Shown here: positions 52,943-64,000 of the stretch, piece by piece
How positions within the stretch are numbered: the first letter of the stretch is position 1
How the letters are laid out: every line of letters begins with the position of its first letter
Assembly: GCA_947650285.1 (NCBI GenBank)
Contig: CANTFL010000086.1
Location: forward strand, 930,001 to 994,000
From: Hyaloperonospora brassicae
Lineage: Eukaryota; Oomycota; Peronosporomycetes; Peronosporales; Peronosporaceae
Direction of reading: 5' to 3'
Length of the DNA stretch: 64,000 bases
The notes under the pieces: generated by a model
Told to the model about the DNA's origin: nothing
Databases searched by the model: none
The model's input: only the letters and a program-made list of their open reading frames with translations
Position numbers and translations under genes: made by a program

Positions 52943-55900
52943 GACGACCTCGTCGTCGGTCGGTCGTACGTCCCTGCTTCGCTTCGCTGTCTCCCTTGTC
53001 TCCACTAAATGGAGGCAAAAGGGGACGGTTGACTTGCACTGCTGCTAGTCCCTGACGTGGTCCGTGGTGAGGGATTGGGCTCGACAGATGGAGATTGACG
53101 AGCTACACTGGAAAAAGGCACAGCATTAGAGTGAGAAGGCGCGTTGCAAACTTGACAAGCGAAACATGTGCGGCCAGCACGAACCTATTTGCACAGGCGT
53201 TACGGCCAGCGGGAGGAGGCGCGTGGGTCGAGCAGATTGAAGAATGGGAAGAAGAGCTGGTCGAGCGGGCAGAAGCGAACCTGCTGTTGCGGCTCGAGGT
53301 CAGCTTCCGGGGTCCTTTTTTGTGGCGACTTGTTGTTCTTACGTAATACACTGAAAGTCTCAACGCGGCCAACCAACCGCCAGCCAGCTGGAAAGAGCCG
53401 CCGTGTCTCGCGGTTCCGAGCACGGGAGAAGCAGACAGTGGGTGTGGTGTGCACCCGAAGGGCACTTGCTCGTGGAAATAAAATCCACGAGAAAACTGAT
53501 CTCGGACACTCGGGCGCACGATTTCGTAAGCACCTGCGACGCCAAAGGAAACGGTATTGAGTATCTACGAAGCGAGACGAATGGATGGTGACAAGTAAAC
53601 TTCTACTTGCGTCGTTGCGACTGCAGTTGGAGCTGATGGTGGTCGAGAACGCTGGGGCCAGACAGACAGACTGACGGACGGACGACTGAACGCTTTGCCC
53701 GAAACGAGAGTTGCGGCGTCGATTGTCGTGCCCTACGCCACAAAGTGTTCGCGACAGCAATGGCGTGTCTGTACTTGACAGAACATTGACGCTTTGATGC
53801 TTCGCGCGTCTATGCCGGATGTTAGCCACAGGGGAGCGATGGATTTGGATGGACTGGTTTCCGCGATCCGAAAATGGGGTCTGCTACGGTATGGTGTGCC
53901 TTGTCTCCACCACGTGAGACGCCATCGAAAGGAGATGGACAGTCGTTTCGTATCAGCAATAGGGGCACAGGAGCGTGCAAGAGTCCAGATGTTTGCTGCT
54001 CACATGTAGTTCAGTTTGAGACCATTTGATCTGAAGGACCCACACACGCACACTCGATGGTATCACCAGCGGGAGCGTACTTGTGTGTGCGGCACAAGGT
54101 ATCAGCTATAGCGCGTCCGAGGCACGACGATGACGTGCAAGTGTTGGCCTGAGCGCTGCAGTCTGTCGTTGCGACTACCTCGTGACGCAAAGACCCTGAG
54201 AGCTATCCCACAACTCGACAGGCGTGTGATGTACTGACGACAAAACCGTAGCGCCGCTTCTTCAGACACGAGCCAGCACCGTTCGTGCTAGAGAACTTTC
54301 GCTTGACACCGGTTTCGGGTGGAGAGGAGACGTAGGATGCCAAAGATGCCGGGGGCGGACCGCACGATACGCTCACTCGACCGCCTTTTTCGACTTGCGA
54401 TCCAACATAGTTGCAGTCCAAGATAGTGTATGCGTACGACCTCAAGGATCTGGAGTCTGTGTAAACATTGCCTGGAAGCTCTGCCGTTTCCGACATCCCA
54501 TGCAAGAGCGCTTCGTGGCTCACCTCGTGACGTAGCATCAGGTCATCGTTCTTCGTGCAGTCTACACCAAGAAGCGCGTCCCTTTCGCTCTCATCGATTC
54601 CACTTCCCCATGCACGACGATCACCAACGTCGCGGGTGGATACAATGACTTTTTCGCTCCAGACTGTTGATTCGTGTAGGTTGAAGCTTCAACCACACGC
54701 ACCTTCTTCTGCCATGACGTGGTCACGAAACGGCGCGATGGATGCGGACTTGCAACGTCTGTCGCTATATGCGAACCGGCACAAGCTCAAGCTCAAGCTC
54801 AATGCCTCTCGCCTGCAGAATGCAAACGCCTGTATCGATGGCACCAAATCGCACGATTCCGAGCGCCGTGATCCAATGGTCCGGCGTCCGTTTCAGCTGC
54901 ACAGGTTCAACACCTTTGCGACTGGTTTTCTGGCTCCGAGGCATTGTCGTCCGTCAAATCTCGGCAAATCCTCTTCTTCGCGCAGTGAATGTCCGCCGCT
55001 CAAGCTCAGCTGAGCTCGATCGTGTGTCGAGAAAGAACCACTGCGCTACTGCAAGAACCGCGACAAGAGTTCTGGCAAAACAGATGTGGCGCTGTATCCT
55101 CGACCCCACTTCACTGCGACGCCCGTTTTTCAACATGTGGAGGCACAAGCGTCGCAACCCGTATCTCACGTTCGGACGTGATCTTTGCGAGAGTTGGCGA
55201 CGATCGATGAACGTTTTTGGTGAAGCGGCGACATGACGCAGTCGTCAAGTGTGGATCCAACATCAAGTCGAGTCGGCGGTATATGTCGAGACCTCCTGTG
55301 TGTTGACACCTTTCTAGGCACTGTCGACTCGCATACGTATGTTACAGATGCAAATGCTTTTCGCGACGCGTTGGAAGGATCGAACAAGAAGAAGAATCCA
55401 TGCAAACACGACGGACGATCGTTTGGCTCTGCTCCATCGAAACACGGCATAAGCTGTTCCTGCGGCAGTGGAAGCGTGCGACGTGATCTTGTTGCAAAAG
55501 CTGATCCATCGAGTATGGTGTGTTACCTCACTCGGTGTCATATGCCTGATGCCCCTCAACCTATCCCGCGCCACCTGCCCTGTCAGCACTGTGGCGCACC
55601 AGTCTAGATGCCGCACGTGTTTGTCTCGGAAGACACTGTAGCATCTTATTCGATGGCGTCTGTCGGTTGATACGACGCAGTCAAAGGTGTCTGTGTGACT
55701 CGCGTGGGAATCTGCGATGATGTTGCGGCAACGCCACCATTTGCATCATCATCATGTGAGAAGGCACAAGCTTTCTCGGGAACGCAAGTTGGCCACCGGA
55801 GCACTCGTACAACGACCGCGCTTGTAAACATACGACAACAACGAGTTGAGCTGGTGAGAGTGGACAGTCATGTGCTTTGGCGCTGACGTTCGAGCACTTG

Positions 55901-56920
55901 CAATTTGGCTACAACCCATGTCCTGCTGCGGAATAGACCGTGCATTGCAGTGCCAAGCTGGGAGTCGTTGTACTGCATGCACCTTAGCAAGATCGTTTGT
56001 CGTGATAGGAAGGGCTTGTCGTTGCGTGGTGTGAAGCCACAGGCGATAGTCTCTCCTGCGCTTATCTGCTAGCTTAGCACGAGCAATTAGACCTTCCACG
56101 ATAGCTGCCTCTTCCAGATCTGCTACAGCCCATCCTGCCATGCATGACAAGTTACGCATGTCTTGACTGACAGCTACCGACGTGGAGAGCGCCCACATGG
56201 ACCTCCATGATTGCCTCTTTCAGTCGGTCCACGAGTGTAAGACAGGTAAGGTCCTTTGTTTGTGCATGCTACATACAACTTTTGAACCAGCCGTCGAGTT
56301 CGAAGGCTGCTGGAAGTTGCCTACGTCTTCGAGTACTGCCAGTTCGTTTTTGGCGTGGACGAAGAGTAAACTGAACGTAAAGGGCTTCGTACATGCGTAG
56401 GGTAACATGCACTTTACACTAGGGGCGATGCACGTACCGCGTCCGACACACACGGCTGGAGTTGACACCGATCAATCAACTCGCGATCGCCACAAAGCTA
56501 TTTTCTCAAGCTGTTTCTCTCATGCCTCCACCTTAGCCGAAGGAACCTATAGAATGATCAGTGCAAGCATTACTGTTTGCTTGTACAGCAGGTACCACCC
56601 ACCCCATTGCCTTGACTAGCCATGCTGAGCACAGGCTGAGACCGTAAACACGAGCGACACTCTTTAACTTCGTTTCGCCACATCTCACGACGTGTCGCTT
56701 GCTACGCTTGACCAGTAGTTATGTCCAGTGCCTTTTACTACAGATCGGGACTATTCTTTGGCAAAAGGATCTGACAAAACATACCGTTACAACCGCTGTT
56801 GAAAACGGTCTTGTTGAAAGTTTTCGATATGCCGTTGTTTAGAGCCGATCCGTTAAGGTCCTCTATCGAAACGCTCGATTCGACGCCGTCTCTCCTGAGC
56901 CAACAATTTGCAGCGTGGCA
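52943..56920. other. 4.0-kb stretch with no secure gene and a possible relic
   Basis: Left end is the promoter of the CaaX gene. A minus-strand segment at about 54,200-54,700 reads coding-like (separate entry). The block from 54,740 to 55,610 has overlapping short frames on both strands without motifs. A CATCATCATCATG run lies near 55,743. No RNA gene or repeat family was recognised up to 56,920. Confidence 0.45.
54203..54700 (-). pseudogene. Coding-like minus-strand relic, family unknown
   Basis: The frame through 54538-54203 remains open upstream past its first ATG, for about 130 further bases (SEKVIVSTRDVGDRRAWG, ERDALLGVDCTKNDDL), then ends in a stop near 54,680. A second overlapping frame in the same direction is also open. 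The 3' part is Ser/Pro/Lys-rich (SPPETGVKRKFSS). No domain is recognised. It may be a decayed exon or chance. Confidence 0.25.
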
Positions 56921-59900
56921 ATGGGAACGAAGAAGCGCCAGCGCTCCGAGAGCTTCCAAGGCGACTCAGGCAGCGACGGCGACGCCCGCCAGCGATTGGA
57001 CGTTTTCCGCGCGCGCATGTTCGCGTTGCCGCAAGAAGGATCGCCCGTGGCGGCAGAAGAGACGCCCCGCGTGCTGTTGAAGGCAAAGGACAAGCGCCTG
57101 AAAAAGCAGTTGACGCGTGACGGCGACGTGGACGATCAGGAAGTCGTACCAATAATGAAACTCGTCACTTTGAAGAAGCAGAAGAAGCAGAAGGAAAAGA
57201 AGAAAGAGATGATGATGAAGAGGGAAGAGGAGCAGGTGGTGACAGATGAGGAGACAATGACGGAGAAGAAGAAGCAGAAGAAGATGGAGAAGGAGAAGAT
57301 GAAGAGGGAAGAGGAGCAGGTGGCGACAGTTGAGGAGACAACGACGGAGAAGAAGAAGCAGAAGAAGATGAAGAGGGAAGAGGAGCAGGTGGCGACAGAT
57401 GAGGAGACAACGACGGAGAAGAAGAAAAGAAGAAGATGGAGAAGGAGAAGATGAAGAGGGAAGAGGAGCAGGTGGCGACAATTGCGGAGACAATGACGGA
57501 GAAGAAGAAGAAGATGGAGAAGGAGAAGATGAAGAGGGAAGAGGAGCAGGTGGCGACAGTTGAGGAGACAACGACGGAGAAGAAGAAGCAGAAGAAGATG
57601 AAGGAGAAGAGGGAAGAGGAGCAGGTGGCGACAGTTGAGGAGACAATGACGGGGAAGAAAAGCAGAAGAAGATGAAGAAGGAGAAGATGAAGAGGGAAGA
57701 GGAGCAGGTGGCGACAGTTGAGGAGACAACGACGGAGAAGAAGAAGCAGAAGAAGATGAAGAGGGAAGAGGAGCAGGTGGCGACAGTTGAGGAGACAATG
57801 ACGGGGAAGAAAAAGCAGAAGAAGATGAAGAAGGAGAAGAAGAGGGAAGAGGAGCAGGTGGTGACAGATGAGGAGACAATGACGGAGAAGAAGAAGCAGA
57901 AGAAGATGAAGAAGGAGAAGATGAAGAGGGAAGAGGAGCAGGTGGCGACAGTTGAGGAGACAACGACGGAGAAGAAGAAGCAGAAGAAGATGAAGAGGGA
58001 AGAGGAGCAGGTGGCGACAGTTGAGGAGACAATGACGGAGAAGAAGAAGCAGAAGAAGATGAAGAAGGAGAAGATGAAGAGGGAAGAGGAGCAGGTGGCG
58101 ACAATTGCGGAGACAATGACGGAGAAGAAGAAGAAGATGGAGAAGGAGACGACGAAGATGGCAAAGGATACGATAGCGATGAGCTCTACGGTGTTTAGGA
58201 CTCTGCAGGGCTCGAAGAGTTATGCAAGTGACGAGCAGAAGACTGTGTTGCAGCATGTGAAGCGCCAAAGAGTTGCCGTGAAAAAGGTGCAGCAGGTGCA
58301 GACCCCACGGTGGCATGCCGTGCAAACGGATGAGGCACGAGATGATGACAATGGAGTGGACGTGCTGGAACAAGCACTAGGGAGTGTGAAGTCGATCGTG
58401 ATGAAGAAGCTGGATAAGGCGTTGCGCACAAAGCACAAAGCAGTGGTGGTCGATAAAGCAAGTGCTGTTTCGAAGGTAGAGGTAGTGAAGGAATGCGGAG
58501 AAGCTGCTGGAAAGACAGATGCTTTAGCTGGAGACAAGACGTCCTGCAATATACCGTCGACACGCTTGACTAGGGAACAGAAGAAACAAATGCGGAAGAA
58601 GGAGAAGAAGAAGCTCGCGCTTTTGTCGGCGGAACAAGCTAGCTGAGGACGGTGCCAATCTGCCTGCTACCAGTGGAAAAGGGGAGGTCGCGGTGTGCGA
58701 CAATGGCACCAAAGCTACCGAATTCGCTGGACCGACGTCTTGCAAAAAGAAAAAGGAAGCGCGAGGGACGCTTGCGACGCCCAGTGATGAGCCACCTTCC
58801 AAAGCGTCACAAGTGCTTATGCAAGCCACGCAGGGCTTATCAGGTACGGCACAGTGTGTTGACAAAGTCGTGTCCAAGAAGTGGCAAAGAGTGCCTGGAA
58901 AGGTAGGAAAGACAACCGGCAAGTCTACTGTCGTGGATGCTTTAGCAGAGGATGCACATACGAAAGATGTTGAGTATTCGGCTACTCAAGAAGAACCGCG
59001 ACGTCGGTTTCCAGCTTCACCCAAACGCACAAAGCAGGTCGCGACGTCCCACGTTTCGGATGAATCTTGTTCAGAAAGCAATGACGACGGTGATGAGGAG
59101 TGTGAGCGTAGTTACAAAGATGACGCGTCGCTATGTTCACGTCTCATCGATTCGGCTGCTCGAGAGAGATGGGAGCTTGTAGAGGTGGGTCGTTTGGTTC
59201 GGCTGTTTGCTGCAGAATGGGAATACGAGAAGAGCACGACGGCAGAATTCCTCTGCGAGACTTGCCCCGAACTTGTAAGCGTCGATTTCTTGGAAGGATT
59301 GGGTGTGAACTTGTCCGCGAAGCATCTTGTCAAGATCTTTGAAATGGGATCGGGAAACTCCGGCGTGTTTATGAACAAAGTGGCGTCTGCTGTGGAGAAT
59401 GGAGATTTGAGCGTGCGTGATCCAGTCTTCATCGCAACGTTGGAACGTCGTGTTGCGCTGATAGAAACGAATGCGGAAGTGATGGAGCTGTTGCATCCGC
59501 TGCTGGAGAGTTTGTCGGCAGTGCGTGATGTTGGTTGGTTGCTGAAGCGGCTGTGCGAGCACTGGCACTTGGAGCGAAAGACCTCTCTAGTCCAGCAGGT
59601 GCTGCTGTCAAACGTGTTCGACGACCTCGATGGCAACCAGGATGAGATTCTCCTTGACTTGCCTGATCTTGCCGGGCGACTAGACTTCCCCAGCCGTTTG
59701 GATCAGGAAGACGTCGATGATAATGGCAACTTGAAAGGCTTTCTCGTCAATGATGATAGTGATCTTAGTGGTGAAGAGGTATCCGGAGAGCAAGAAGACG
59801 AAAATGGCAGTGATCTTAGTGGTGAGGAGGCATCCGGAGAGCAAGAAGACGAGAATGATAGTGAAGATGATGGCAATTCGTACGAGGGGAGTGAGTCCGA

Positions 59901-60066
59901 TTCCGATGACGAGGTCGAGATTGCTGGTCGAACCCACGGTCGCAATCGCTTTATTGAAGATGAGGCTGACGTCGGCGAAGATGACGACGACGACGACGAA
60001 GAAGTAGAAGACGCAGTTGAACGCCATAGCCAGGAAGGATCGTCTTCGTCTGATAGTGATTGTTGA
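56921..60066 (+). CDS. Lysine-rich repeat protein, probably nucleolar, interrupted by three frameshifts
   Basis: The ATG at 56921 starts MGTKKRQRSESFQGDSGSDG. From about 57,190 to 58,165 the protein consists of 12 repeats of 23-28 residues built on KREEEQVATVEETTTEKKKQ. Single-base losses near 57,428 and 57,657 shift the frame twice, and a third change near 58,640 is needed to enter the last frame. That last frame reads without an ATG near its beginning and runs to 60,066, through SAARERWELVEVGRLVRLFA and LCEHWHLERKTSLVQQVLLS into a very acidic tail with two 17-residue repeats. Basic/acidic low complexity suggests a nucleolar or chromatin protein. The gene could be a pseudogene, a polymorphic null allele, or an assembly error in the repeats. 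No family assigned. Confidence 0.6.
57190..58165 (+). repeat. Coding minisatellite, 12 units of about 69-84 bp
   Basis: Units share AAGAGGGAAGAGGAGCAGGT plus GGCGACA(G/A)(T/A)TG and differ by presence or absence of AAGGAGAAGATG blocks, giving lengths in multiples of three except at two damaged units. Purine-rich on the plus strand throughout, so the minus strand is also open. Confidence 0.93.
59758..59859 (+). repeat. 51-bp tandem duplication in the acidic tail
   Basis: Two copies of a 17-codon unit SDLSGEEVSGEQEDENG, differing at a few codons. Confidence 0.9.
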
Positions 60067-60181
60067 TAAGCACTGCAGGAGTATTGCAGTCAAGACAGTT
60101 CTGCTTGTAACTTGTACGCACACTGGTCGAACTCTGAATGTAATGTGCCTTCCCAGGACAGCCCACAATGGCGCATCCATG

Positions 60182-61723
60182 TTACGAGTGCGATGGAAAC
60201 ACGGCGTTCAAGACAGCCAGAATGGCGAAGGCCAAAGCGGCCCACATATACGGAGCCATGCTGCTGCCTTCCTTGCTGGTCTTCGGGGTCTTTTTCTTCT
60301 TGGAATGGGCAATGGCGGCTTCACGTCATCATTGCACAGAAGTTAATGGGATTAACGAGCACTCTTGACGTGAGAATGCGTCCAGACGTACCAGCTCGTG
60401 CAGCGGCAGCACCGTCCTGGTACTTCTCATCATCGTCACTCTTGCCGCGGCGTTCTTGGTGTCGTTCCTCATTGGACGACTTGGCCAGAGACGGCTTCAC
60501 TGGCTCTTCTGAGTCAATGCCCTGCTCAAAAGTCTGCCGGGCGGTCAAGCCCCTGTTGCTGGTCTCAGCTACCAGATCTGGGAACACAGTCGTCAGTACC
60601 TCTGCGGCTGCAGTAGGCCAATCCGTAGTCGGGTCACAGTGCATCGCCTCCGAGTGCAGAGGCGTGTGTCCGTGCACATTCTTGAGAGGCTTTGCACCCT
60701 ACAAATGAGAAACAAGCAACTGGTGTGAGATCTCGATTGCTTCGTAGCGCTTGTTTGTCCGCTCTCCAGGCAAACGATACTCGGATACACCTTCGAGATC
60801 AAGTAGTTGATCAACTCGAGCTGGTCGTCACAAATCTTGATACATGCCCAGTGCCTGCATGCACCAGACATCGTCGACAATGAGAACCAAAGCGTGCGAT
60901 CGTCGCGACACGAAACAGCGGCAAGACTGTTACAGTGGTGTGTTGCCCTTGCTGTCCACAACGTTCACATTCGCACGGCCTGTTTCAAGCAGGAGCCGGA
61001 CGATGTCAAGATTCCCCTTTCCAACCGCGACATGGAGTGCTGTCATGTTCTCATTGTCAGCAGCATCCACTTTGGCTTTCGAGCCCAGCAGCAGCTTGAG
61101 AATCTCCAGCTCTTCGTACTCTGGACGCTCCCCACAAGACACAAAGTTCAGAAGTCAACTGCCTCTCTGCATATTCCCCGTGCTCCAACAAAAAGACACC
61201 ATCAAACCACAGCCAATGCTATCCCACCTGCTGCCAAATGTACAGCCGTCTGACCCGACGAGTTGTGCAGGTTCAAGTCGGGTTTGCCCTTCAGCAGTGC
61301 CTCAATGATTTCCTTGAACCTTGGTGGTTGCTGGGCCAGCGCCAGCATCAGCGGCGTAAAGCAGTGCTTCTTGTCCTGCAGATTGAGCATCGCACCATTG
61401 GCCACGAGATGCTGCACGATGTCCAGTTGATCTTCGGCTACAGCCACATGCAGCACTGGCCGCAGCGGATTGGGTAATCATAACAAGGGGCGCCTGTGTC
61501 GTTAGGTGTAGCACGAGGTATCGTTCGGGGTGAGGCGGTGGTATACCTGACTCGCCCTTCTTGTTCTGGAACGCCCAACTACTGCGCAACTCAGTCACTT
61601 TCTCGAGATCGCCATTGGCTGTAGAAAAAGACCGCAAAGCACATGGGAGAGGGGTAGTCAGCACATGGAGCGCAGCGTCCGTACCACAGACGTCGTACCT
61701 GCAGCCCGAAGAAGTTGCGCCAT
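60182..61723 (-). CDS. Ankyrin-repeat protein with predicted C-terminal tail anchor
   Basis: Seven exons, 61723-61699, 61618-61547, 61455-61228, 61120-60934, 60854-60791, 60698-60392 and 60318-60182 (introns 73-107 nt), give 339 residues. Starting MAQLLRAANGDLEKV, six ankyrin repeats follow, for example VLHVAVAEDQLDIVQHLVAN, TALHVAVGKGNLDIVRLLLE and NTPLHWACIKICDDQLELIN, the last restored at a splice. A charged linker (ERHQERRGKSDDDEKY, KKKKTPKTSKEG) then leads to MAPYMWAALAFAILAVLNAV and only a few residues beyond. The C-terminal hydrophobic segment with basic residues before it is the layout of a tail-anchored protein of ER or mitochondrial outer membrane. No partner can be inferred. Confidence 0.88.
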
Positions 61724-62175
61724 GCGGCCAAATCAGCTCTGAACACGACGTTGTTGGCCGATGTGGTGTGTTGATATGATCCCAAATGTTATTCGTGGCA
61801 TCGATTGGGTAAAAAAAAAGACAGTCGTAAATTACCAGTCCACTCGACTGATGGCGGGTTTGCTTCCGACCACTGCAGTATACGCTGTGTACTCTCCACT
61901 GTATGTGGTTTGAAGCCGTTTGTTATCAATCCGTGCGTCGTGATGAGATCGATGTTGTTTTCTGTATGGATAAATTAAATGTGCTAGTGGCGTCCTGCGT
62001 GTCCAAAAGTCTCCAATACTGAACACAAGAGAACAAGTTGGTCCCGCGGCCAAGAGCTGATCGGCTTGAGCTTGCACGAAGAGAGAGCGTAGAGCACTGT
62101 ACGGCACGGCTTGCCCACGCTCACTAGGGCCAGCACGCGAGCTTTGCTTGTACCGCCGGCGGCTCCGTGCAGAGT
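61724..62175. other. Promoter of the ankyrin gene and 3' flank of the SPX gene
   Basis: 452 bp without a gene. An A9 run lies at 61,811-61,819. Confidence 0.6.
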
Positions 62176-62963
62176 CTAGTGCTCGGCTTTGACGGTAGCG
62201 CGCTCGACCTCGCGGAACATTTCTTCGATGCTCGACAAGATCTGCAGCAAACTCGGGCAACTCGAGAACGACGTCAAGTTCACTTTGCGCCGCATGTACT
62301 TTGACCGCGTGTTGTAACCCGTCATCTTGTCGTGCTTTTTCAGAATCTGAGTTGGCAACAAACAACGGACGTAAGCGACGCGCCTCGCACAGCGACCGTC
62401 ACCTTTGTCGTGGTCTCTCACCTTTGAAAAGCCCTGGTAGTTGAGGACAGCGTAGTTTTCCAAGCGAATGCACTCGCGGTAGAAGTGGACAAAGGCATAC
62501 ATGAGGCGCTGCGCGTCGACTGCATCAATCGTTCCTCTCGCCTGTACAACAGTAATGCACCGAGCAATCAGCAATCGACAGTTACAGCACGTGCGCCCCA
62601 ATAACCACGCACCTTGAGGCCCTTGAGCACTGACCGTAGCTGAAGAAAGCGGAAGGAGTACCGCTTTTCCTCTGCAGCGTAAAAGAGCGAGATCTTCTTG
62701 AGTTCGGTCTGCAGGTCGCGAAAGAAGGCCACCTCCAGGTCGGACTCAGCTGGTGAACAGTACCAAGTCAGCAGCGTGCACCAAGTACACGTTCAGCGCT
62801 TTCCCGACAAAGACGTACAGATATCGCGTTGATCGGTGGCGTGGTGCGCTGCGCTAGTCACGGCCTTGATGCGTTTCTTGAGCGTTTTGTAGTTGAGCCA
62901 GAACGGCGCCCACTCCGGGTTGCTCTGCAGAATCTCGCGCAGTAATCCTTTACCGAACTTCAT
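62176..62963 (-). CDS. SPX-domain protein (SPX only)
   Basis: Exons 62963-62819, 62749-62613, 62541-62422 and 62346-62176 (introns 69, 71 and 75 nt) give 190 residues. It starts MKFGKGLLREILQSNPEW, the standard SPX N-terminus, with WLNYKTLKKRIKAV close behind. ESDLEVAFFRDLQTELKKIS follows at the second exon, then LENYAVLNYQGFSK joined by splice to ILKKHDKMTGYNTRSKYM. The lysines of this block (Lys137, Lys138 and Lys141) belong to the known inositol-pyrophosphate binding patch. SPX domains sense PP-InsPs and so phosphate status. No second domain (EXS, VTC or MFS) is attached, so this is a stand-alone SPX protein, as in plant SPX1-4, which act by binding partners. Confidence 0.92.
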
Positions 62964-64000
62964 CGTCGCTGAAGCTGTTGTACTTCCTGAACGACAGCAA
63001 AATTGTACAGTGCCGAGCGTTGTGCATGGCAACGAGCTATCCACTGCAAAAAAAGCGACTTGACCGGTAGGTCAGTTAAGACAAACGGGTCAACTTGACG
63101 GTGTCGATTACGCTGAGATTCGCCACCTCGTCTGACTCGACAATGGTTTATGGATGGAGCCGATAGTGGGAGAAGCACAAAAGGGACCACACTGGACGTT
63201 TGTAATCGACGATGCGACACTCGAGAAACAGAACGAGATTCGGCGTGCTGGTGCTTCATACTGAAACGTAGTGGTGACCGGAACAGGAAATTGCGCCAAG
63301 ATTCGGCTCGACACACACACACACAAACACGCGAACGACAGAGACGAGGAAAGATTCTCTGCTGTGGCGTGCCGTATATCGGCTACTGCATCTAATGTAT
63401 GTACTGACGATTGCTGTGAACGGTATTGCGTGAAAGTCGACAAGTAGCGCTAGCTTTCGGCACTGTTGCCGTCGGTTTGGGCCCCTGGCAGAGGCAGACC
63501 TCGTACACAAGACGGACTGGTGCTTCATTGTCCACGACTACCGTTGACGGACAATGGTTGCATTGAGTCGGGAAGATACGAAAGCAATGAGGTACTCCAA
63601 GCGACTCACAGCGGCCCTACGACTAGTCCTTCAGCCAGCTCATATGGATCTGTTTTTTCTGCATCGCCATCCTGGCCAACCATGTTCGTCAGCTCTTTCG
63701 TGACTACCACCCGTCGGATATCGACACGGCTCTACAGAAGATCCGACATGATGTTCTTCGTGTACGATGCAGCATCCGACATGTCCCGGTTATGGCAGAT
63801 CTATTGCGGTACTGCATCCATCACGCGTCGCCCCAACGAGCCGTTGTCACAACGCACAATGTCAAGACCTTTCAAGCCCAGCTACACGTGCTCTTCTAGC
63901 CTCATTTGGAGCCAACCAGCGTACCGTCTTTTGGTCACAAGAAGGTACGGGAAGCATGCATTCTCAAATTCGAGCTCACTTGGTGCTGGACAATGTCCAA
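62964..64000. other. Upstream of SPX to the window end, no gene seen
   Basis: The left part is the SPX promoter and 5' UTR. Open frames up to about 63,530 and the sequence from 63,540 to 64,000 show no family motif. A coding region reaching in from beyond 64,000 cannot be excluded. Confidence 0.45.

Noticed and set aside
57136..58373. Long minus-strand Ser/Pro- and Leu-rich open frames (342 and 402 codons)
   Set aside because: They are the antisense of the purine-rich coding minisatellite; any frame opposite GAA/GAG/AAG repeats stays open. Composition is low-complexity and no start region or family exists.
58693..60066. Separate gene starting at 58693
   Set aside because: The first codon there is GTG, the frame is open upstream to 58570, and the next ATG lies far inside; it is better read as the 3' part of the frameshifted gene starting at 56921.

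Overview
The window looks like nuclear DNA of an oomycete, most likely from the Peronosporales (Phytophthora or downy-mildew type). The grounds are compact genes with short introns of 69-167 nt, papain-like proteases carrying a C-terminal membrane anchor, a GH72 glucanosyltransferase, a WRKY19-type zinc-finger repeat protein, and Gypsy, Copia and pogo/Tigger elements whose protein motifs match those common in oomycete genomes. The species cannot be named from the sequence alone.

Bases 1 to about 17,300 form a gene-poor, mobile-element-rich zone. It holds the 3' end of a decayed Ty3/Gypsy pol with a chromodomain (1-1256), a heavily decayed Copia reverse-transcriptase relic (4060-4590), a complete but inactivated pogo/Tigger-like DNA transposon with 21-bp terminal inverted repeats and a TA duplication (5985-8282), and an LTR-less Copia polyprotein remnant bounded by an 18-bp direct repeat (13127-17234). 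The one clear host gene there is a four-exon acetolactate synthase regulatory subunit (ILV6, 10856-11872, minus).

From about 18,250 onward the window is gene-rich. In order it holds a single-pass membrane protein (18252-19286); two tandem SRPBCC/START-like genes with a long perfect hairpin between them (19485-21011); three tandem membrane-anchored papain-like proteases (21307-27580); a mitochondrial carrier with two introns at homologous module positions (31451-32736); an unrecognised protein (33160-33984); a mitochondrial-type ribosomal protein uL13 (36912-37334); PRKRIP1 (37813-38582); and the OLA1/YchF ATPase (40577-41986). These are followed by a 368-bp GATA microsatellite; a GH72 beta-1,3-glucanosyltransferase (42653-44749); a JmjC/cupin-8 protein (48499-49981); a five-finger WRKY19-type zinc protein (50295-51224); a hemerythrin-like protein ending in a CaaX box (51527-52942); a lysine-rich minisatellite protein interrupted by frameshifts (56921-60066); a seven-exon ankyrin protein with a predicted C-terminal tail anchor (60182-61723); and an SPX-only protein (62176-62963).

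Several gaps of 2-4 kb (27.6-31.4, 34.0-36.9, 38.6-40.5, 44.8-48.5 and 53.0-56.9 kb) have no convincing gene. Three of them contain scrambled coding-like traces, two with cysteine spacing reminiscent of FYVE-type fingers, which suggests dead members of expanded families. The intact genes do not form one pathway. Local order is tandem duplication (SRPBCC pair, protease trio) among unrelated housekeeping and cell-wall genes. Exon boundaries below come from reading GT...AG sites that keep the frame and restore family motifs; none is backed by transcripts.
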